The translations under genes were made by a program, and so were the position numbers. Shown here piece after piece: positions 51,982 through 61,341 of a stretch of 64,000 bases of DNA. Within the stretch, counting starts at the first letter, position 1. Each line of letters opens with the position of its first letter. Source of the stretch: Gammaproteobacteria bacterium (GTDB lineage: Bacteria > Pseudomonadota > Gammaproteobacteria > Steroidobacterales > Steroidobacteraceae); the NCBI GenBank assembly GCA_028293765.1, contig JAQGOG010000112.1, positions 19,343 to 83,342 on the forward strand. The letters are read 5' to 3'. The notes under the pieces were generated by a model. That model was not told the DNA's origin, did no database searches, and worked only from the letters and a program-made list of their open reading frames with translations.

Positions 51982-52689
51982 TCAGCGAAGGGCGCGAGTC
52001 GCCGTGCCGACAATCGAGCCCTGCCCAGAGCGTTGGACGAGCACCGCCACGTCGGTGGAGTCAGGGGGCAGCGACGCTATCTGAGCGTGGAAGCGCTTCA
52101 TCCCCCCTTCCCACCGACCCAGCGTGCGGATAGCGCGCACGATGTTGAATTCGTGGAGAGTGCGCCCTGCATTTTCCCCGCGGCCGATGGCCGACACGGC
52201 TTTGCGCAGGTAGGCCACCAGTACCACATCACCGGATGCGGCGGGCGTCTGCGCACCTACCTCGACCTGGACCTCGCCATCGCGCACCGAGAGTCCGACC
52301 GGGACGCCACTCCGATTGCGGCTCAGTACCCGGCCAATTGCCCCGCGGTCGCTACCGAGATAATCGCCCTGTCCGTCAACGACAACTTGCGGCGTGTACA
52401 CCGAGGGACTACGCAGTGTCACTGCGTAGACGCGCTGCCGCTGTACGGCTTCACTCAAACCGAAGCGATCACGCCAACCCAGATCGTCCCAGTAGTCCAC
52501 ATGATACGACAAGGCCAAGACGTCACTGCGCTGTGCCAACTCCCCGATGTAGCCTTCCGCTGGTGGACAGGAACTGCACCCTTCCGAGGTAAAGAGCTCG
52601 ACCACGGCCGGACGGGACTGCGCCCTCGCCACCGCGGAGAAACACAGCAACGCGCCGGCAGCCAGAAATTTTCGCGGCAGCACTGCCAT
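51982..52689 (-). CDS. DUF1223 family secreted thioredoxin-like protein
   Basis: A 235-aa exported protein with a signal peptide (ends AVARAQ). The core begins VVELFTSEGCSSCPPAEGYI, where the CSSC pair recalls a thioredoxin active site, followed by SYHVDYWDDLGWRD and YTPQVVVDG, typical of DUF1223. Function is not established; redox chemistry in the periplasm is the likely theme. I favour ATG 52689 because GGAGAG lies five bases upstream; a GTG two codons earlier is possible. It converges on the acyltransferase gene with 29 bases between. Confidence 0.92.
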   Translation of the reverse strand: MAVLPRKFLAAGALLCFSAVARAQSRPAVVELFTSEGCSSCPPAEGYIGELAQRSDVLALSYHVDYWDDLGWRDRFGLSEAVQRQRVYAVTLRSPSVYTPQVVVDGQGDYLGSDRGAIGRVLSRNRSGVPVGLSVRDGEVQVEVGAQTPAASGDVVLVAYLRKAVSAIGRGENAGRTLHEFNIVRAIRTLGRWEGGMKRFHAQIASLPPDSTDVAVLVQRSGQGSIVGTATRALR

Positions 52690-52765
52690 TGGCACTCTCC
52701 ATTGATCGGTTACACACCAGACCGGACAGGGCGGCCGGAAATTGCACGCGATCCGGCGCGCTGCG

Positions 52766-54946
52766 CTAGGAAGCAGCGCGCTCGGTCAGAGGCAGGGTGA
52801 AAGTGAAGGTGGCCCCGGACTCCGCTCGCGCCTCGGCCCAGATCCGGCCACCGTGTGCCTCGACGATGCCCTTGGCGATGAACAGACCGAGGCCGGTCCC
52901 TTGCTGATCGCCGCTGCGCGCCTGCCAGTATCGATCGAAAACGTTCACCAGCATGTGAGCAGGAATTCCCGGACCGGTGTCCGAGACCGTCACGAGGACC
53001 TCTCCGGCCCGTGTATCGCATACCAGATTGACGCGCCCACCCGCCGGGGTGAACTTGATGGCGTTGCCGACGAGATTCGACAACACCTGGAAGATCCGGT
53101 CGCGGTCGGCGTTGACCTGCGCTTCGCGCGACGCAGCTGTCAGCGTGATCCGCTTGGCATCGGCGAGGGGCCGCAGAATCAGCAGCGCTTCCTCGATCAT
53201 CTCACCGACCTGCTGCGGATAGCATTGCAGGGTGAAACGGCCGGCTTCGAGCTTCGCCAGATCCAGCAGATCGCGGATCAGCGTGTTCATCCGATCCACC
53301 GACCGCTGGATGTGCTCTGCGCTGGTGCGTAACCGGCGGGAGAACTCGTGATCACTCGGGCCGGCCGTGCGCAGCAAAGTAGTGGCCTGCATCTGGATCA
53401 CGCCCAGCGGATTTCTGAGGTCGTGCGATACGACAGCGACCAGGTCGTCGCGCGCACGCACCGCGCGCTGCTCCCTGAGCACTTGATGCTCGAGATCGAT
53501 CTCGACTGCGCTGCGCCGCAGATCCTCCGCGGCTTCGATGTCGCCGACGGCCCAGCGCGCCGATTGAAGACGCACTTCCTCTTTCCAGAGATCGAACGAG
53601 CGCCGGGGATGGCTGCGCATGTGCGGATCCGTCGCGACGGGCTCGTTCGGATCGCCAGCCCAGTGGATCGTACTCAGGACCTCCGGTCGGAACCAAAGCA
53701 AGCGCCGCCGCGGCTTGCCCGGTAGCGCGAACGTGAGCAGTCCGCTGGCCGCTTCTTTCGAGCCGACTGCCGGCGCAAACAACGCTGGCAGCGACGCCGT
53801 TGCGAATGGCACCAGACCGGTCTGCCCCTCCACCCACTCGGCCAGAGAGGCGATCAGCTCGGGTGGCGGGGTGCGCCCACAGGACTGTTGTTTCCCGTCC
53901 CACAACACCGTGGCACCCCCTGCGTTCACCAACGCAAGCAACTCCTTTGGACGCTCGAGCAGGCTCTCGAATCCGCTCCCTCCGCGTAGCGCCTCGGCCA
54001 GCGCTTCCTGCCTGGTCCGGTTCGATGCGCGCCGTTCGGCCGCCCCCCGCCCCTCCAGGGCGCCGATCTGCAGGGATGCCAGCCGTCCTAACACTTCGCT
54101 GCCGGACCTGATCTCATAAGGTATGCGCCGCGGCCCGGAATGGTTGGCACAGCTGAGAAGACCCCACAGCCGGTCGCGCACGACCAGCGAAATGCGCATC
54201 GACGCCCGGATCCCCAGGTTGGCCAGATATTCGAGGTGCACGGGCGAAACGCTGCGCAGGACGGCGAAACTGAGATCCAACGGCGCACCCGTTTGCGGAC
54301 GCAATGGCGGAACCACGCGCACCGGCGTGTAGCGCGCGTCAGGGATGATGCGCAGCCAGTTTCTCAGGTACGGCTCCCGCGCCTGCTTTGGAATGTCGGA
54401 TGCCGGATAATGCAGGCCCAGGTACGGCTCGAGCGAAGCGTCCCTGGCCTCCGCGTCGACCGAGCCATGGCCATCCTGATCGAAGCGGTACAGCACGACG
54501 CGTTCGAAGCCGGTCAATCGCTTTACTTCCCCTACGACGGTCTCGCACAGGGCGGGCAGGTTCCGCGCAGATTGCAGAGACATGAGCGCAGTGCGCAGCG
54601 AATGATGAACGCTCTGTGGGACGGCGACGGACAGGGGCTCGAGCTCGAGAATCAAAGCCCCGTCATGACGATGCAGGATGCCGTCGAACTGTTTGCCTCG
54701 CACTTCCAGTCGCAGTGGATTCACACTTTCCCAACGCCCATCGGCCAGAGCCTCCCTGACGAGGTCGACGGCCGCAGGGAAGAGAAGGCGGGAAAGCGGG
54801 CCTCCCAGCAGGGCATCGGGAGACAGTTCCAGGTGGTCCGCGACGTTCTCGCTGACCTGCATGATCGTGAGCTCGGGCTCGCGCAGCGCCAGCAACACGC
54901 CGTGGGGCTGTATGAGTGTGTCGTGGTTGGTACGGACCTGGCGCAT
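52766..54946 (-). CDS. Phytochrome-like sensor histidine kinase lacking the bilin-binding cysteine
   Basis: A 726-aa PAS-GAF-PHY histidine kinase. The PAS part starts IQPHGVLLAL, the GAF part has YPASDIPKQARE (about 182) and SPVHLEYLANLG (about 237), and a PHY-like region precedes HisKA (VVSHDLRNP near 505) and HATPase (about 600-715). Bacteriophytochromes attach biliverdin at a cysteine just before the IQPHG segment; there is none here even with the longest possible N-terminus. The pocket histidine expected after LWGLLSC is alanine (SCANHSG). The start at 54946 has no clear ribosome site; longer forms would overlap the upstream kinase gene. Confidence 0.92.
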   Translation of the reverse strand: MRQVRTNHDTLIQPHGVLLALREPELTIMQVSENVADHLELSPDALLGGPLSRLLFPAAVDLVREALADGRWESVNPLRLEVRGKQFDGILHRHDGALILELEPLSVAVPQSVHHSLRTALMSLQSARNLPALCETVVGEVKRLTGFERVVLYRFDQDGHGSVDAEARDASLEPYLGLHYPASDIPKQAREPYLRNWLRIIPDARYTPVRVVPPLRPQTGAPLDLSFAVLRSVSPVHLEYLANLGIRASMRISLVVRDRLWGLLSCANHSGPRRIPYEIRSGSEVLGRLASLQIGALEGRGAAERRASNRTRQEALAEALRGGSGFESLLERPKELLALVNAGGATVLWDGKQQSCGRTPPPELIASLAEWVEGQTGLVPFATASLPALFAPAVGSKEAASGLLTFALPGKPRRRLLWFRPEVLSTIHWAGDPNEPVATDPHMRSHPRRSFDLWKEEVRLQSARWAVGDIEAAEDLRRSAVEIDLEHQVLREQRAVRARDDLVAVVSHDLRNPLGVIQMQATTLLRTAGPSDHEFSRRLRTSAEHIQRSVDRMNTLIRDLLDLAKLEAGRFTLQCYPQQVGEMIEEALLILRPLADAKRITLTAASREAQVNADRDRIFQVLSNLVGNAIKFTPAGGRVNLVCDTRAGEVLVTVSDTGPGIPAHMLVNVFDRYWQARSGDQQGTGLGLFIAKGIVEAHGGRIWAEARAESGATFTFTLPLTERAAS

Positions 54947-55053
54947 GGCTTGCGACGTGGCCCCCGGCGTGGCAGCAGCGTTTGTCGCCGCAATGATAGC
55001 AGCGAGCGGACCGGCGGCAGCAGCGAACTTCTTCGGCGCCGGGGGCCGGACGC

Positions 55054-56799
55054 TCAGAACCGCAGCATGTCGGCCAGCCGGCGTGGATCGACCGGCTTGG
55101 TCAGATGATGGTCGAAACCTGCGGCGACGGCTCGCTCCTTGTCGACGTCCTGTCCCCACCCGGTGATGGCGATCAGGGTGAGCGACGCTCCGGAGGCGGC
55201 TTGACGCATCTTACGCGCCACTTCGTAGCCGGTCAGCCCCGGCATCCCGATGTCGAGGAGGGCCACCTGCGGCTTTAACTCTCCGAAGGCCGACAGCGCG
55301 ACCGGGCCATCGTGCACAGTCGTCACTTCGTGGCCGTCCATGCGCAACAGTGCCGCGAGCGTCTCGGCCGAATCGCGATTGTCATCCGCGATCAGGATCC
55401 GGTAGCACCGGATCTCGGTTGAGGTTGCCCGGGTGTTGGACTCGTCGTGCTGCGCTTCCATCACCGGCCTGCGCGGCAGACGCACGGTGAACTCGCTTCC
55501 GCAGCCCAACCCGGCGCTGCTGGCCTCAAGCTTCCCCTCATGGAGATCGATCAAGCCCCGCGCCAGTGCGAGACCGATTCCCAAACCACCCTCCGAACGG
55601 TCCGTCGCGGAGTGTACCTGCGAGAACATGTTGAATACCCTTGGCAAAGCCGCGGCGCTGATGCCGATACCGCTATCCGCGACGCGTATGACCACGTCAT
55701 CCGAATCGCAAGCAGCGGTGAGCCGGATCTGACCTTCGGGATCGGTGTACTTCGCCGCGTTCGTCAGGAGATTGGAGAGCACCTGCGCCACGCGCAGCGG
55801 ATCGGCAGTGAACCGCACCGGCTCGCTCGGTAACTCGACCGAGAGAACATGGCGCTTACCGTCGAGAGCAGGCCGTGCGGTCTCAACGGCCACTTCGATC
55901 ACCGAGGCGAGGTCCGTCGCTTGCATGCGCAGGGCAAGCCTTCCGCGCGTGACTCTCGAGATATCCAGCAAGTCATCGAGCAACAGCGACATGTGCTGCA
56001 CCTGACGATCGATCACGTCATGGCTCCAGCGCTTCTGGGCCTCTGTTGCCCCCGGCGCCTTCGAGACGAGCGCGGCCTGGCGGATCGGTGCGAGCGGATT
56101 ACGCAGCTCGTGCGCGAGTGTGGCCAGGAACTCATCCTTGCGTCGGTCGGCATCACGCAGGGCCGCGTCCGCACTTTCCCGATTTGCAATTTCGATCTGG
56201 GCAGCTTTGTAGAGTCGCTCGCTGTCAGCCTCCGCCCGCCGCCGCGCGCTGACGTCGTGAAACACCATCACCGCGCCCGAAATATTGCCGTTGGAATCGC
56301 GTATGGGCGCGGCGCTGTCTTCAATGGCAATCTCGGTGCCGTCCCTGGCGATCAGCGCCGTATGATTGGCCAGACCGACGATCAGGCCTTCACGTAGCAC
56401 TTTCTCAACAGGATTCTGAACACGTTGGCGTGTTTTCTCGTTGACGATAGTGAAGACGTGCTCCAGGGCGACGCCGTGCGCATCCACGGAACTCCACCCC
56501 GTCATGGCTTCGGCAACAGGGTTCAAAAACGTGACATTACCCCGCATGTCCGTCGTGATGACAGCGTCTCCGATGCTGGACAGCGTGACCCGGAACCACT
56601 CGCGCTGCTGGCGGAGCTCCGACTCGATCTCTTTCTGTGCCGCGAGCGCGCGGGAGAGTTCCTGCGTCCTTAGCTCGAGGGCGTCCTTGGTCGCGATCAG
56701 CTCGCGTTCGGCCTGTTGACGCGCGCGGAGAATGCTCTTGGCATTCTGGAGGGCAACGCTGCGCAATTGCTCCTCTTCTTCTTTATCATCCGCACCCAC
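55054..56799 (-). CDS. PAS-domain hybrid sensor histidine kinase/response regulator
   Basis: A 581-aa cytosolic kinase. An acidic, coiled-coil lead (about 1-70) is followed by PAS (about 65-185; SSIGDAVITTDMRGNVTFLNP), HisKA (LAHELRNPLAPIR near 230), HATPase (about 325-440) and a C-terminal receiver (about 465-580; phosphoacceptor in ALLDIGMPGLTG). No membrane helix is seen. The GTG start overlaps the final base of the upstream TAG (TAGTG), so it is coupled to the MetE-like gene. The phytochrome-like kinase lies 107 bases downstream and may take part in the same relay. Confidence 0.95.
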   Translation of the reverse strand: MGADDKEEEEQLRSVALQNAKSILRARQQAERELIATKDALELRTQELSRALAAQKEIESELRQQREWFRVTLSSIGDAVITTDMRGNVTFLNPVAEAMTGWSSVDAHGVALEHVFTIVNEKTRQRVQNPVEKVLREGLIVGLANHTALIARDGTEIAIEDSAAPIRDSNGNISGAVMVFHDVSARRRAEADSERLYKAAQIEIANRESADAALRDADRRKDEFLATLAHELRNPLAPIRQAALVSKAPGATEAQKRWSHDVIDRQVQHMSLLLDDLLDISRVTRGRLALRMQATDLASVIEVAVETARPALDGKRHVLSVELPSEPVRFTADPLRVAQVLSNLLTNAAKYTDPEGQIRLTAACDSDDVVIRVADSGIGISAAALPRVFNMFSQVHSATDRSEGGLGIGLALARGLIDLHEGKLEASSAGLGCGSEFTVRLPRRPVMEAQHDESNTRATSTEIRCYRILIADDNRDSAETLAALLRMDGHEVTTVHDGPVALSAFGELKPQVALLDIGMPGLTGYEVARKMRQAASGASLTLIAITGWGQDVDKERAVAAGFDHHLTKPVDPRRLADMLRF

Positions 56800-57860
56800 T
56801 AGCGGGCTCCGAGGGCTTCCGCGGCAAGTGCGGTGCCGAGCACGCGCGCGCGAATCTTCGCAAAGGCGGTATCCCGCGTCGTCGAAGTATCGTCGCAGAA
56901 TGGCGAGAATCCGCAGTCATCCGTCGTGCCAAGCTGCTCGATAGGGATGTAGGCCGCGGCCTCCAGGACCCGGTCCCTGACCTCCTCGGGCGTCTCGATG
57001 CGCGGGGCGATCGGCGCGGTGACACCCACGAAGACCTTCTGATCCGGCTTCAAGTGCTCGCGGATGGTCTCCAACACTCTCCCGCGATCCTTCTCGCCGG
57101 CAAGAGCCACGTAGAAATTCCCGGCGTTGAGCTCGAACAAGCTCGGCAGCAACTCGGCGTAATCGACGTCCGCGCTGTGCGTCGAGTCCCGGTCGCCGCC
57201 GGGACAGGTGTGCACGCCGATGCGGGCGCGATCCACGGCAGAGAAGCGCGACAACGCCAGGTTATTGAGATCGATGAAGCTGCTCAGGAGGTGCCCGGAA
57301 GGGTCGATCTTGAGCGCCAGCCTGCCCTCGGTGAAGTCGATCTGCACCCTGGCGCCCTTGCGCAGGCAGCTGCGCACTTCGGTTTCATGCTCGCGCAGCA
57401 GGTCCTCGATGAACGTCTCGCGCGGATAATCGGCAATCCCCTCTGGCGGATACATGAGACTCAACGCCGACGGTGAAATGACCGCCTGTTTGAGCGGCAC
57501 GTGCGCATAGCGCAGGGCGCGGTCGAGATACTGGTCGGCATATCTCTTGTAGTGGAATGGCCGTCCCGTCAAGCGGGGCATGCGCCGCGTGTGGCCGGCC
57601 GAGAACGGTATCTTGAACCCGTCCGGGCTGGTGTTCTCGAGCCCGTGGACACTGTACGTCCAGAAGTTGTGATATTTCCGCTGCTCGCCGTCGGTGATGA
57701 CCGGCGATCCGGTGGCCTCGAAGCGCTCGATCGTATCGCGGAGAGCCTCATCGTAGAGCGCGTCGAGCCTCGGATCCTCGCTGTCGCCAAAGGCGCTGAG
57801 CGCTTCGAGTAGCGCCAGGGGACGCGGAATGCTGCCTATCGGTTCGGTCGGAATATTCAT
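56799..57860 (-). CDS. Cobalamin-independent methionine synthase II (MetE C-domain-like) protein
   Basis: A 353-aa protein equal to the catalytic C-terminal barrel of MetE without the N-terminal half. The opening is PIGSIPRP, substrate-site segments are SPSALSLMYPPEG and VQIDFTEGRLAL, and the zinc ligands are VHTCPGGD and the cysteine in GFSPFCDD. Stand-alone versions are found in many bacteria and may transfer methyl groups from donors other than methyl-tetrahydrofolate. ATG 57860 opens the three-gene run of enzyme and two kinases. The methyl donor is unknown. Confidence 0.92.
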   Translation of the reverse strand: MNIPTEPIGSIPRPLALLEALSAFGDSEDPRLDALYDEALRDTIERFEATGSPVITDGEQRKYHNFWTYSVHGLENTSPDGFKIPFSAGHTRRMPRLTGRPFHYKRYADQYLDRALRYAHVPLKQAVISPSALSLMYPPEGIADYPRETFIEDLLREHETEVRSCLRKGARVQIDFTEGRLALKIDPSGHLLSSFIDLNNLALSRFSAVDRARIGVHTCPGGDRDSTHSADVDYAELLPSLFELNAGNFYVALAGEKDRGRVLETIREHLKPDQKVFVGVTAPIAPRIETPEEVRDRVLEAAAYIPIEQLGTTDDCGFSPFCDDTSTTRDTAFAKIRARVLGTALAAEALGAR

Positions 57861-57943
57861 GGTGATGCCTCAGCGACCGCGGAACAATAAACTTCAGCGG
57901 GGCCGGGGTGCAACTCACAGGCGAGTGGTCCCTCTGCCTCACC

Positions 57944-57949
57944 TATAAT
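57944..57949 (+). promoter_or_regulatory. Consensus -10 box (TATAAT) of the MFS_3 exporter gene
   Basis: A perfect TATAAT lies about 28 bases before the minicistron's start and 50 before the exporter gene. Transcription would begin near 57956. The -35 position has no close match to TTGACA, so the promoter may be activator-dependent. Confidence 0.6.
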
Positions 57950-57976
57950 TCCCGCCAAGCTTCGAGGAGCACTCCC

Positions 57977-57994
57977 ATGCGGCGCCTCTTCTGA
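57977..57994 (+). CDS. Five-codon minicistron (MRRLF) coupled to the MFS_3 exporter
   Basis: ATG 57977 is preceded by GAGGAG at ideal spacing, encodes MRRLF and stops at TGA 57992-57994. The stop overlaps the exporter start as TGATG. The exporter has no good ribosome site of its own, so ribosomes probably reach it by finishing this minicistron. Confidence 0.55.
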   Translation: MRRLF

Positions 57995-59598
57995 TGACCC
58001 AGTCCGCCGTCTACCGCTCGTCCGCGTCGGGGTGGAGTCCATTCCGCCACCGGATGTTCACGGTGATCTGGATAGGTACCGTCGTGTCGAACATCGGCGG
58101 CTGGATGTCGGCGGCCGCCTCGGGCTGGCTCATGACCAGCCTGGACTCCAGCCCCTTCATCGTCTCGATGATTCAGGTCGCCACCAGCCTGCCCATGTTT
58201 CTGCTTGCGATTCCCGCTGGGGCGCTCAGCGATATCGTCGACCGCCGCAAATTTCTGGTATTGGGCGAGCTGTTCATCATGGCCTCCGCTTTCGTGTTTG
58301 CCGTGCTGGTCACGCGGCATCTGATCACGCCCGTAAGTCTTCTGATCATGACTTTCGTCGTAAGTGTGGGCTCCGCGGTGACCGCCCCTGCCTGGCAGGC
58401 GGTGGTGAACCAGTTGGTTCCGAAGGCCGACCTGCCGCCGGCAATTGCCCTCAACAGCGTAGGCATCAATGTCAGCCGCGCGGTAGGTCCCGCACTTGGC
58501 GGCATTGTCGTAAGCGCCTTCGGAATCGCCGCGCCTTTTTGGATCGACGCATTCAGCAATGCCGGCGTCATCGTGGGACTTCTGTCGTGGCGTCCGCCAC
58601 TGAAAGAACGCGCGCGTTTACCGCCGGAGCGCTTTGGCAGCGCCATGCGCACCGGGCTACGCCATGCGCGCTACAACCCACATTTGAGCGCAACGCTCAT
58701 ACGAGCTGCGGCCTTCTTCCTCTTCGCCAGCGCTTACTGGGCGCTACTGCCACTCGTTGCACGCAACCAGATCGACAGCGGCCCGGCCCTTTATGGAATT
58801 CTGCTGGGCGCGATCGGTACCGGCGCGGTAAGCGGAGCGTTCACGCTACCGTGGCTCAAGAAGAGACTCGGTGCGGACTGGCTCCTGGCCGCGGGGACTA
58901 TCGGCACCGCGGTAGCGACCCTGCTGTTTGGGGCATCGCATGATCCCGCGACGGCGGTCACAGCCAGCTTCATCGCCGGTGTCTCATGGATCGCCTCCCT
59001 GTCGAGTTTGAATGTCTCGGCGCAACTCGCTGTACCCGAATGGGTGCGGGGTCGCGGGCTTGCCGTGTTCGTGACGGTGTTCTTCGGTTCCATGAGCTTG
59101 GGAAGCGCCATCTGGGGCGAGGTTGCCACGCTCGTGGGTGTGTCGCCGGCTCTCTTCCTCGCGGCCGCCGGTGCATTGATCGCGATCCCGCTGACCTGGC
59201 GGTGGAAACTGCAGACCGGGGCGGGAGTCGATTTCTCGCCCTCCATGCACTGGGCTGTCCCGATCACCACTCATGAAGTGGAGCAGGATCGCGGCCCCGT
59301 CCTGGTCACCGTGGAATATCGCATCGATCCGAAAAACCGCGCGCCCTTCCTGCGGGCCTTGGGACGCTATGCGCACGAGCGCCGCCGTGACGGCGCCTAC
59401 GACTGGGCTCTTTTCGAAGATCCCGCCCAGGATGGCCGTTTCATCGAAACGTTCCTGACGGACTCCTGGCTCGAGCATCTGCGCGCGCACGAGCGCGTCA
59501 CCAAGGCCGACCGCGTGCAGGAGCAGATCGTCCGTCGTTTCCTCATCGACGGCGATCCCAAGACAACGCACCTCCTTGGCGTGCGGCCGGGCGATTGA
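57994..59598 (+). CDS. MFS_3 family exporter
   Basis: A 534-aa permease of the MFS_3/EntS-like group. The N-terminal 400 residues have about eleven to twelve helices with the opening FRHRMFTVIWIGTVVSNIGGWMS and the loop LSDIVDRRKFL. The C-terminal 110 residues are soluble (VEYRIDPKNRAPFLRALGRYAHERRRDGAYDW), an antibiotic-monooxygenase-like fold normal for this family. Relatives export siderophores or drugs. Translation seems coupled to an upstream minicistron. It is divergent from the MetE-like operon and convergent with the D-2-hydroxyacid dehydrogenase gene. Confidence 0.93.
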   Translation: MTQSAVYRSSASGWSPFRHRMFTVIWIGTVVSNIGGWMSAAASGWLMTSLDSSPFIVSMIQVATSLPMFLLAIPAGALSDIVDRRKFLVLGELFIMASAFVFAVLVTRHLITPVSLLIMTFVVSVGSAVTAPAWQAVVNQLVPKADLPPAIALNSVGINVSRAVGPALGGIVVSAFGIAAPFWIDAFSNAGVIVGLLSWRPPLKERARLPPERFGSAMRTGLRHARYNPHLSATLIRAAAFFLFASAYWALLPLVARNQIDSGPALYGILLGAIGTGAVSGAFTLPWLKKRLGADWLLAAGTIGTAVATLLFGASHDPATAVTASFIAGVSWIASLSSLNVSAQLAVPEWVRGRGLAVFVTVFFGSMSLGSAIWGEVATLVGVSPALFLAAAGALIAIPLTWRWKLQTGAGVDFSPSMHWAVPITTHEVEQDRGPVLVTVEYRIDPKNRAPFLRALGRYAHERRRDGAYDWALFEDPAQDGRFIETFLTDSWLEHLRAHERVTKADRVQEQIVRRFLIDGDPKTTHLLGVRPGD

Positions 59599-59711
59599 CG
59601 GAAGCTGTGGCCCCGACGACCTTTTGGATCAAGGCCGCAGTCCGGCCGGAGTATTATCGCGCACCGCCGTTCGGCCCCTACCGCGCGCCTCGGCGGGGGC
59701 CCTGAGCTCGC

Positions 59712-60884
59712 TCAATAACCCCGCGCCAGATCTACGACTGAGAGCATCTTCTCGCCGGCCACGTAACGCCGTAGGTTCTCGCGCGCGAGTTCCCAGCGGG
59801 CCGCGCCGGGTAAATCGGAGCGCGAAGAGATATGGGGCGTGATGATGACATGCGCAGCGCGCCACAGCGGGTGATCCTGAGGAAGCGGCTCGGGATCCGT
59901 TACGTCCAGCCCGGCACCGGCAAGGCGACTCTCGTTCAGCGCGCTCATCAAGTCCGCTGTAATTACACTCTGCCCCCGGGCGACGTTAATGAAGTACGCC
60001 GTCGGCTTCAATACCGCAAAAAACTTCGCGTCGTACATCCCAGTCGTCTTCGGAGTGAGCGGGACCGAGTTGACGATGACGTCAGCTGACTTTGCCAGGG
60101 TGACCAACTCGTCAGACAGGCCGACGTAACTCACAAAATCGGGTCGTGTACGATCGCTATCGCGCGTCGCCACCACCTTCATTCCCAGCCCATGGGCGCG
60201 GATGGCGACTTCGGTGCCGATACCGCCGAGCCCGACGACCAGCATGGTTTTACCATCGAGCGTCTGAATAGGCGTCGTCGCGCCGTGCTCGCGGCTCCAG
60301 ACTCCCTGCGTGGTGTCGGGTGCAAAAGTGTCAAACCCATGCGCCAGAGCCAGTGCGAGGGCGATCGCATGCTCGGCAATCGCGCCCGCATCGACGCCTC
60401 TCATATTCGTGACCAACAGATTGCGGCCGCGCACCTCCGGAACCGCCATACAGTTTTCCACGCCCGCCGCCAGGGAAGCGATCCACCGTAGTTGCTTGCC
60501 GCTAGCGATGATCCTGGGATCGCAGATTTCCGGATTGAATCCAACGATGACATCCGCATCGGCAGCCGCACTGGTCGCCGCAGCAATGTCCTTGGCGACT
60601 ACAACCTGGGCACGCGGAGCGACAGCCGCGAACGCCTCCTGCCTGCCGTCCCATCCGCGGCCGCCGAACTCCAGAAGCACAACCTTCCGTGGAGCGCGCC
60701 ACTGCGCCCGCTCGCGCACCGGCTGCGGCGCCTCTTGCACCCGCAGTCTAGCGATGAGACCTGCGATGGACCCTGACTCATCCGCACGCACGACCGGGTG
60801 CGCCACCAGCATGGCGAAAACTCCTATCAACAGCGCCGGACGGCAGGATGCGGCAACGAACCAGCACGCAATACGCGATGGCAT
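59712..60884 (-). CDS. D-2-hydroxyacid dehydrogenase with N-terminal signal peptide
   Basis: A 390-aa NAD(P)-dependent dehydrogenase. The cofactor loop is VVGLGGIGTEVA, the catalytic arginine is in INVARGQS, the glutamate in DVTDPEPLP, and the histidine in ITPHISSRS. Unusually, it starts with what looks like a signal peptide (LLIGVFAMLVAHPVVRADE), predicting export to a compartment with no free NAD pool. The mature sequence fits normal family length. ATG 60884 is chosen because it gives the signal directly; longer frames are unlikely. A non-cleaved membrane anchor is another option. Confidence 0.88.
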   Translation of the reverse strand: MPSRIACWFVAASCRPALLIGVFAMLVAHPVVRADESGSIAGLIARLRVQEAPQPVRERAQWRAPRKVVLLEFGGRGWDGRQEAFAAVAPRAQVVVAKDIAAATSAAADADVIVGFNPEICDPRIIASGKQLRWIASLAAGVENCMAVPEVRGRNLLVTNMRGVDAGAIAEHAIALALALAHGFDTFAPDTTQGVWSREHGATTPIQTLDGKTMLVVGLGGIGTEVAIRAHGLGMKVVATRDSDRTRPDFVSYVGLSDELVTLAKSADVIVNSVPLTPKTTGMYDAKFFAVLKPTAYFINVARGQSVITADLMSALNESRLAGAGLDVTDPEPLPQDHPLWRAAHVIITPHISSRSDLPGAARWELARENLRRYVAGEKMLSVVDLARGY

Positions 60885-61039
60885 AGCGAATTCCCGATGC
60901 GGGTGAGACGATTCGCAGTCTACAGTCATTGCCGCTCGAGGGTGCACACGCGGGGTATTCGGCCGGCCAGCGGATTTGCCAGCCGGGGGATGGGACTAGA
61001 AGGAGTAAGGTGCTCGTATCTAAACTCCAGGAGTGCCCA

Positions 61040-61288
61040 ATGGCTACGGATTCAGAAAAAATCAATTATCTGGCTGGCGAGATCAGTGCCTTCAGGGCAT
61101 TTGCGCTCGCCTTGATCAATTCACATCCGGACGTACAGCATCTGGCTGACGAATTCCTGCGCCTGAGCGAAGCGGCAATCGGCATTTCAGGCGGGGCACC
61201 GGTATCCGAGCAATACGTGGAAGCTCAGCGCAAGACGATCGATGAGCTCAACGCTCACATGCACGAGGTATTGGGCACCGGCATTTAG
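61040..61288 (+). CDS. Small hypothetical protein, 82 aa
   Basis: A short acidic protein with a good ribosome site (CAGGAGTGCCCA before ATG). It looks almost fully helical (EKINYLAGEISAFRAFALALI, then HLADEFLRLSEAAIG and YVEAQRKTIDELNAHMHEVLG). There is no signal peptide or membrane helix and no motif I recognise. It stands alone between two leftward genes. Coding is supported by the ribosome site and protein-like composition, not by homology. Confidence 0.75.
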   Translation: MATDSEKINYLAGEISAFRAFALALINSHPDVQHLADEFLRLSEAAIGISGGAPVSEQYVEAQRKTIDELNAHMHEVLGTGI

Positions 61289-61341
61289 CGCACCGACATG
61301 CGCAGAGGCGTAGTGCGCATCCTTCAACCTTGACGGCCCTG

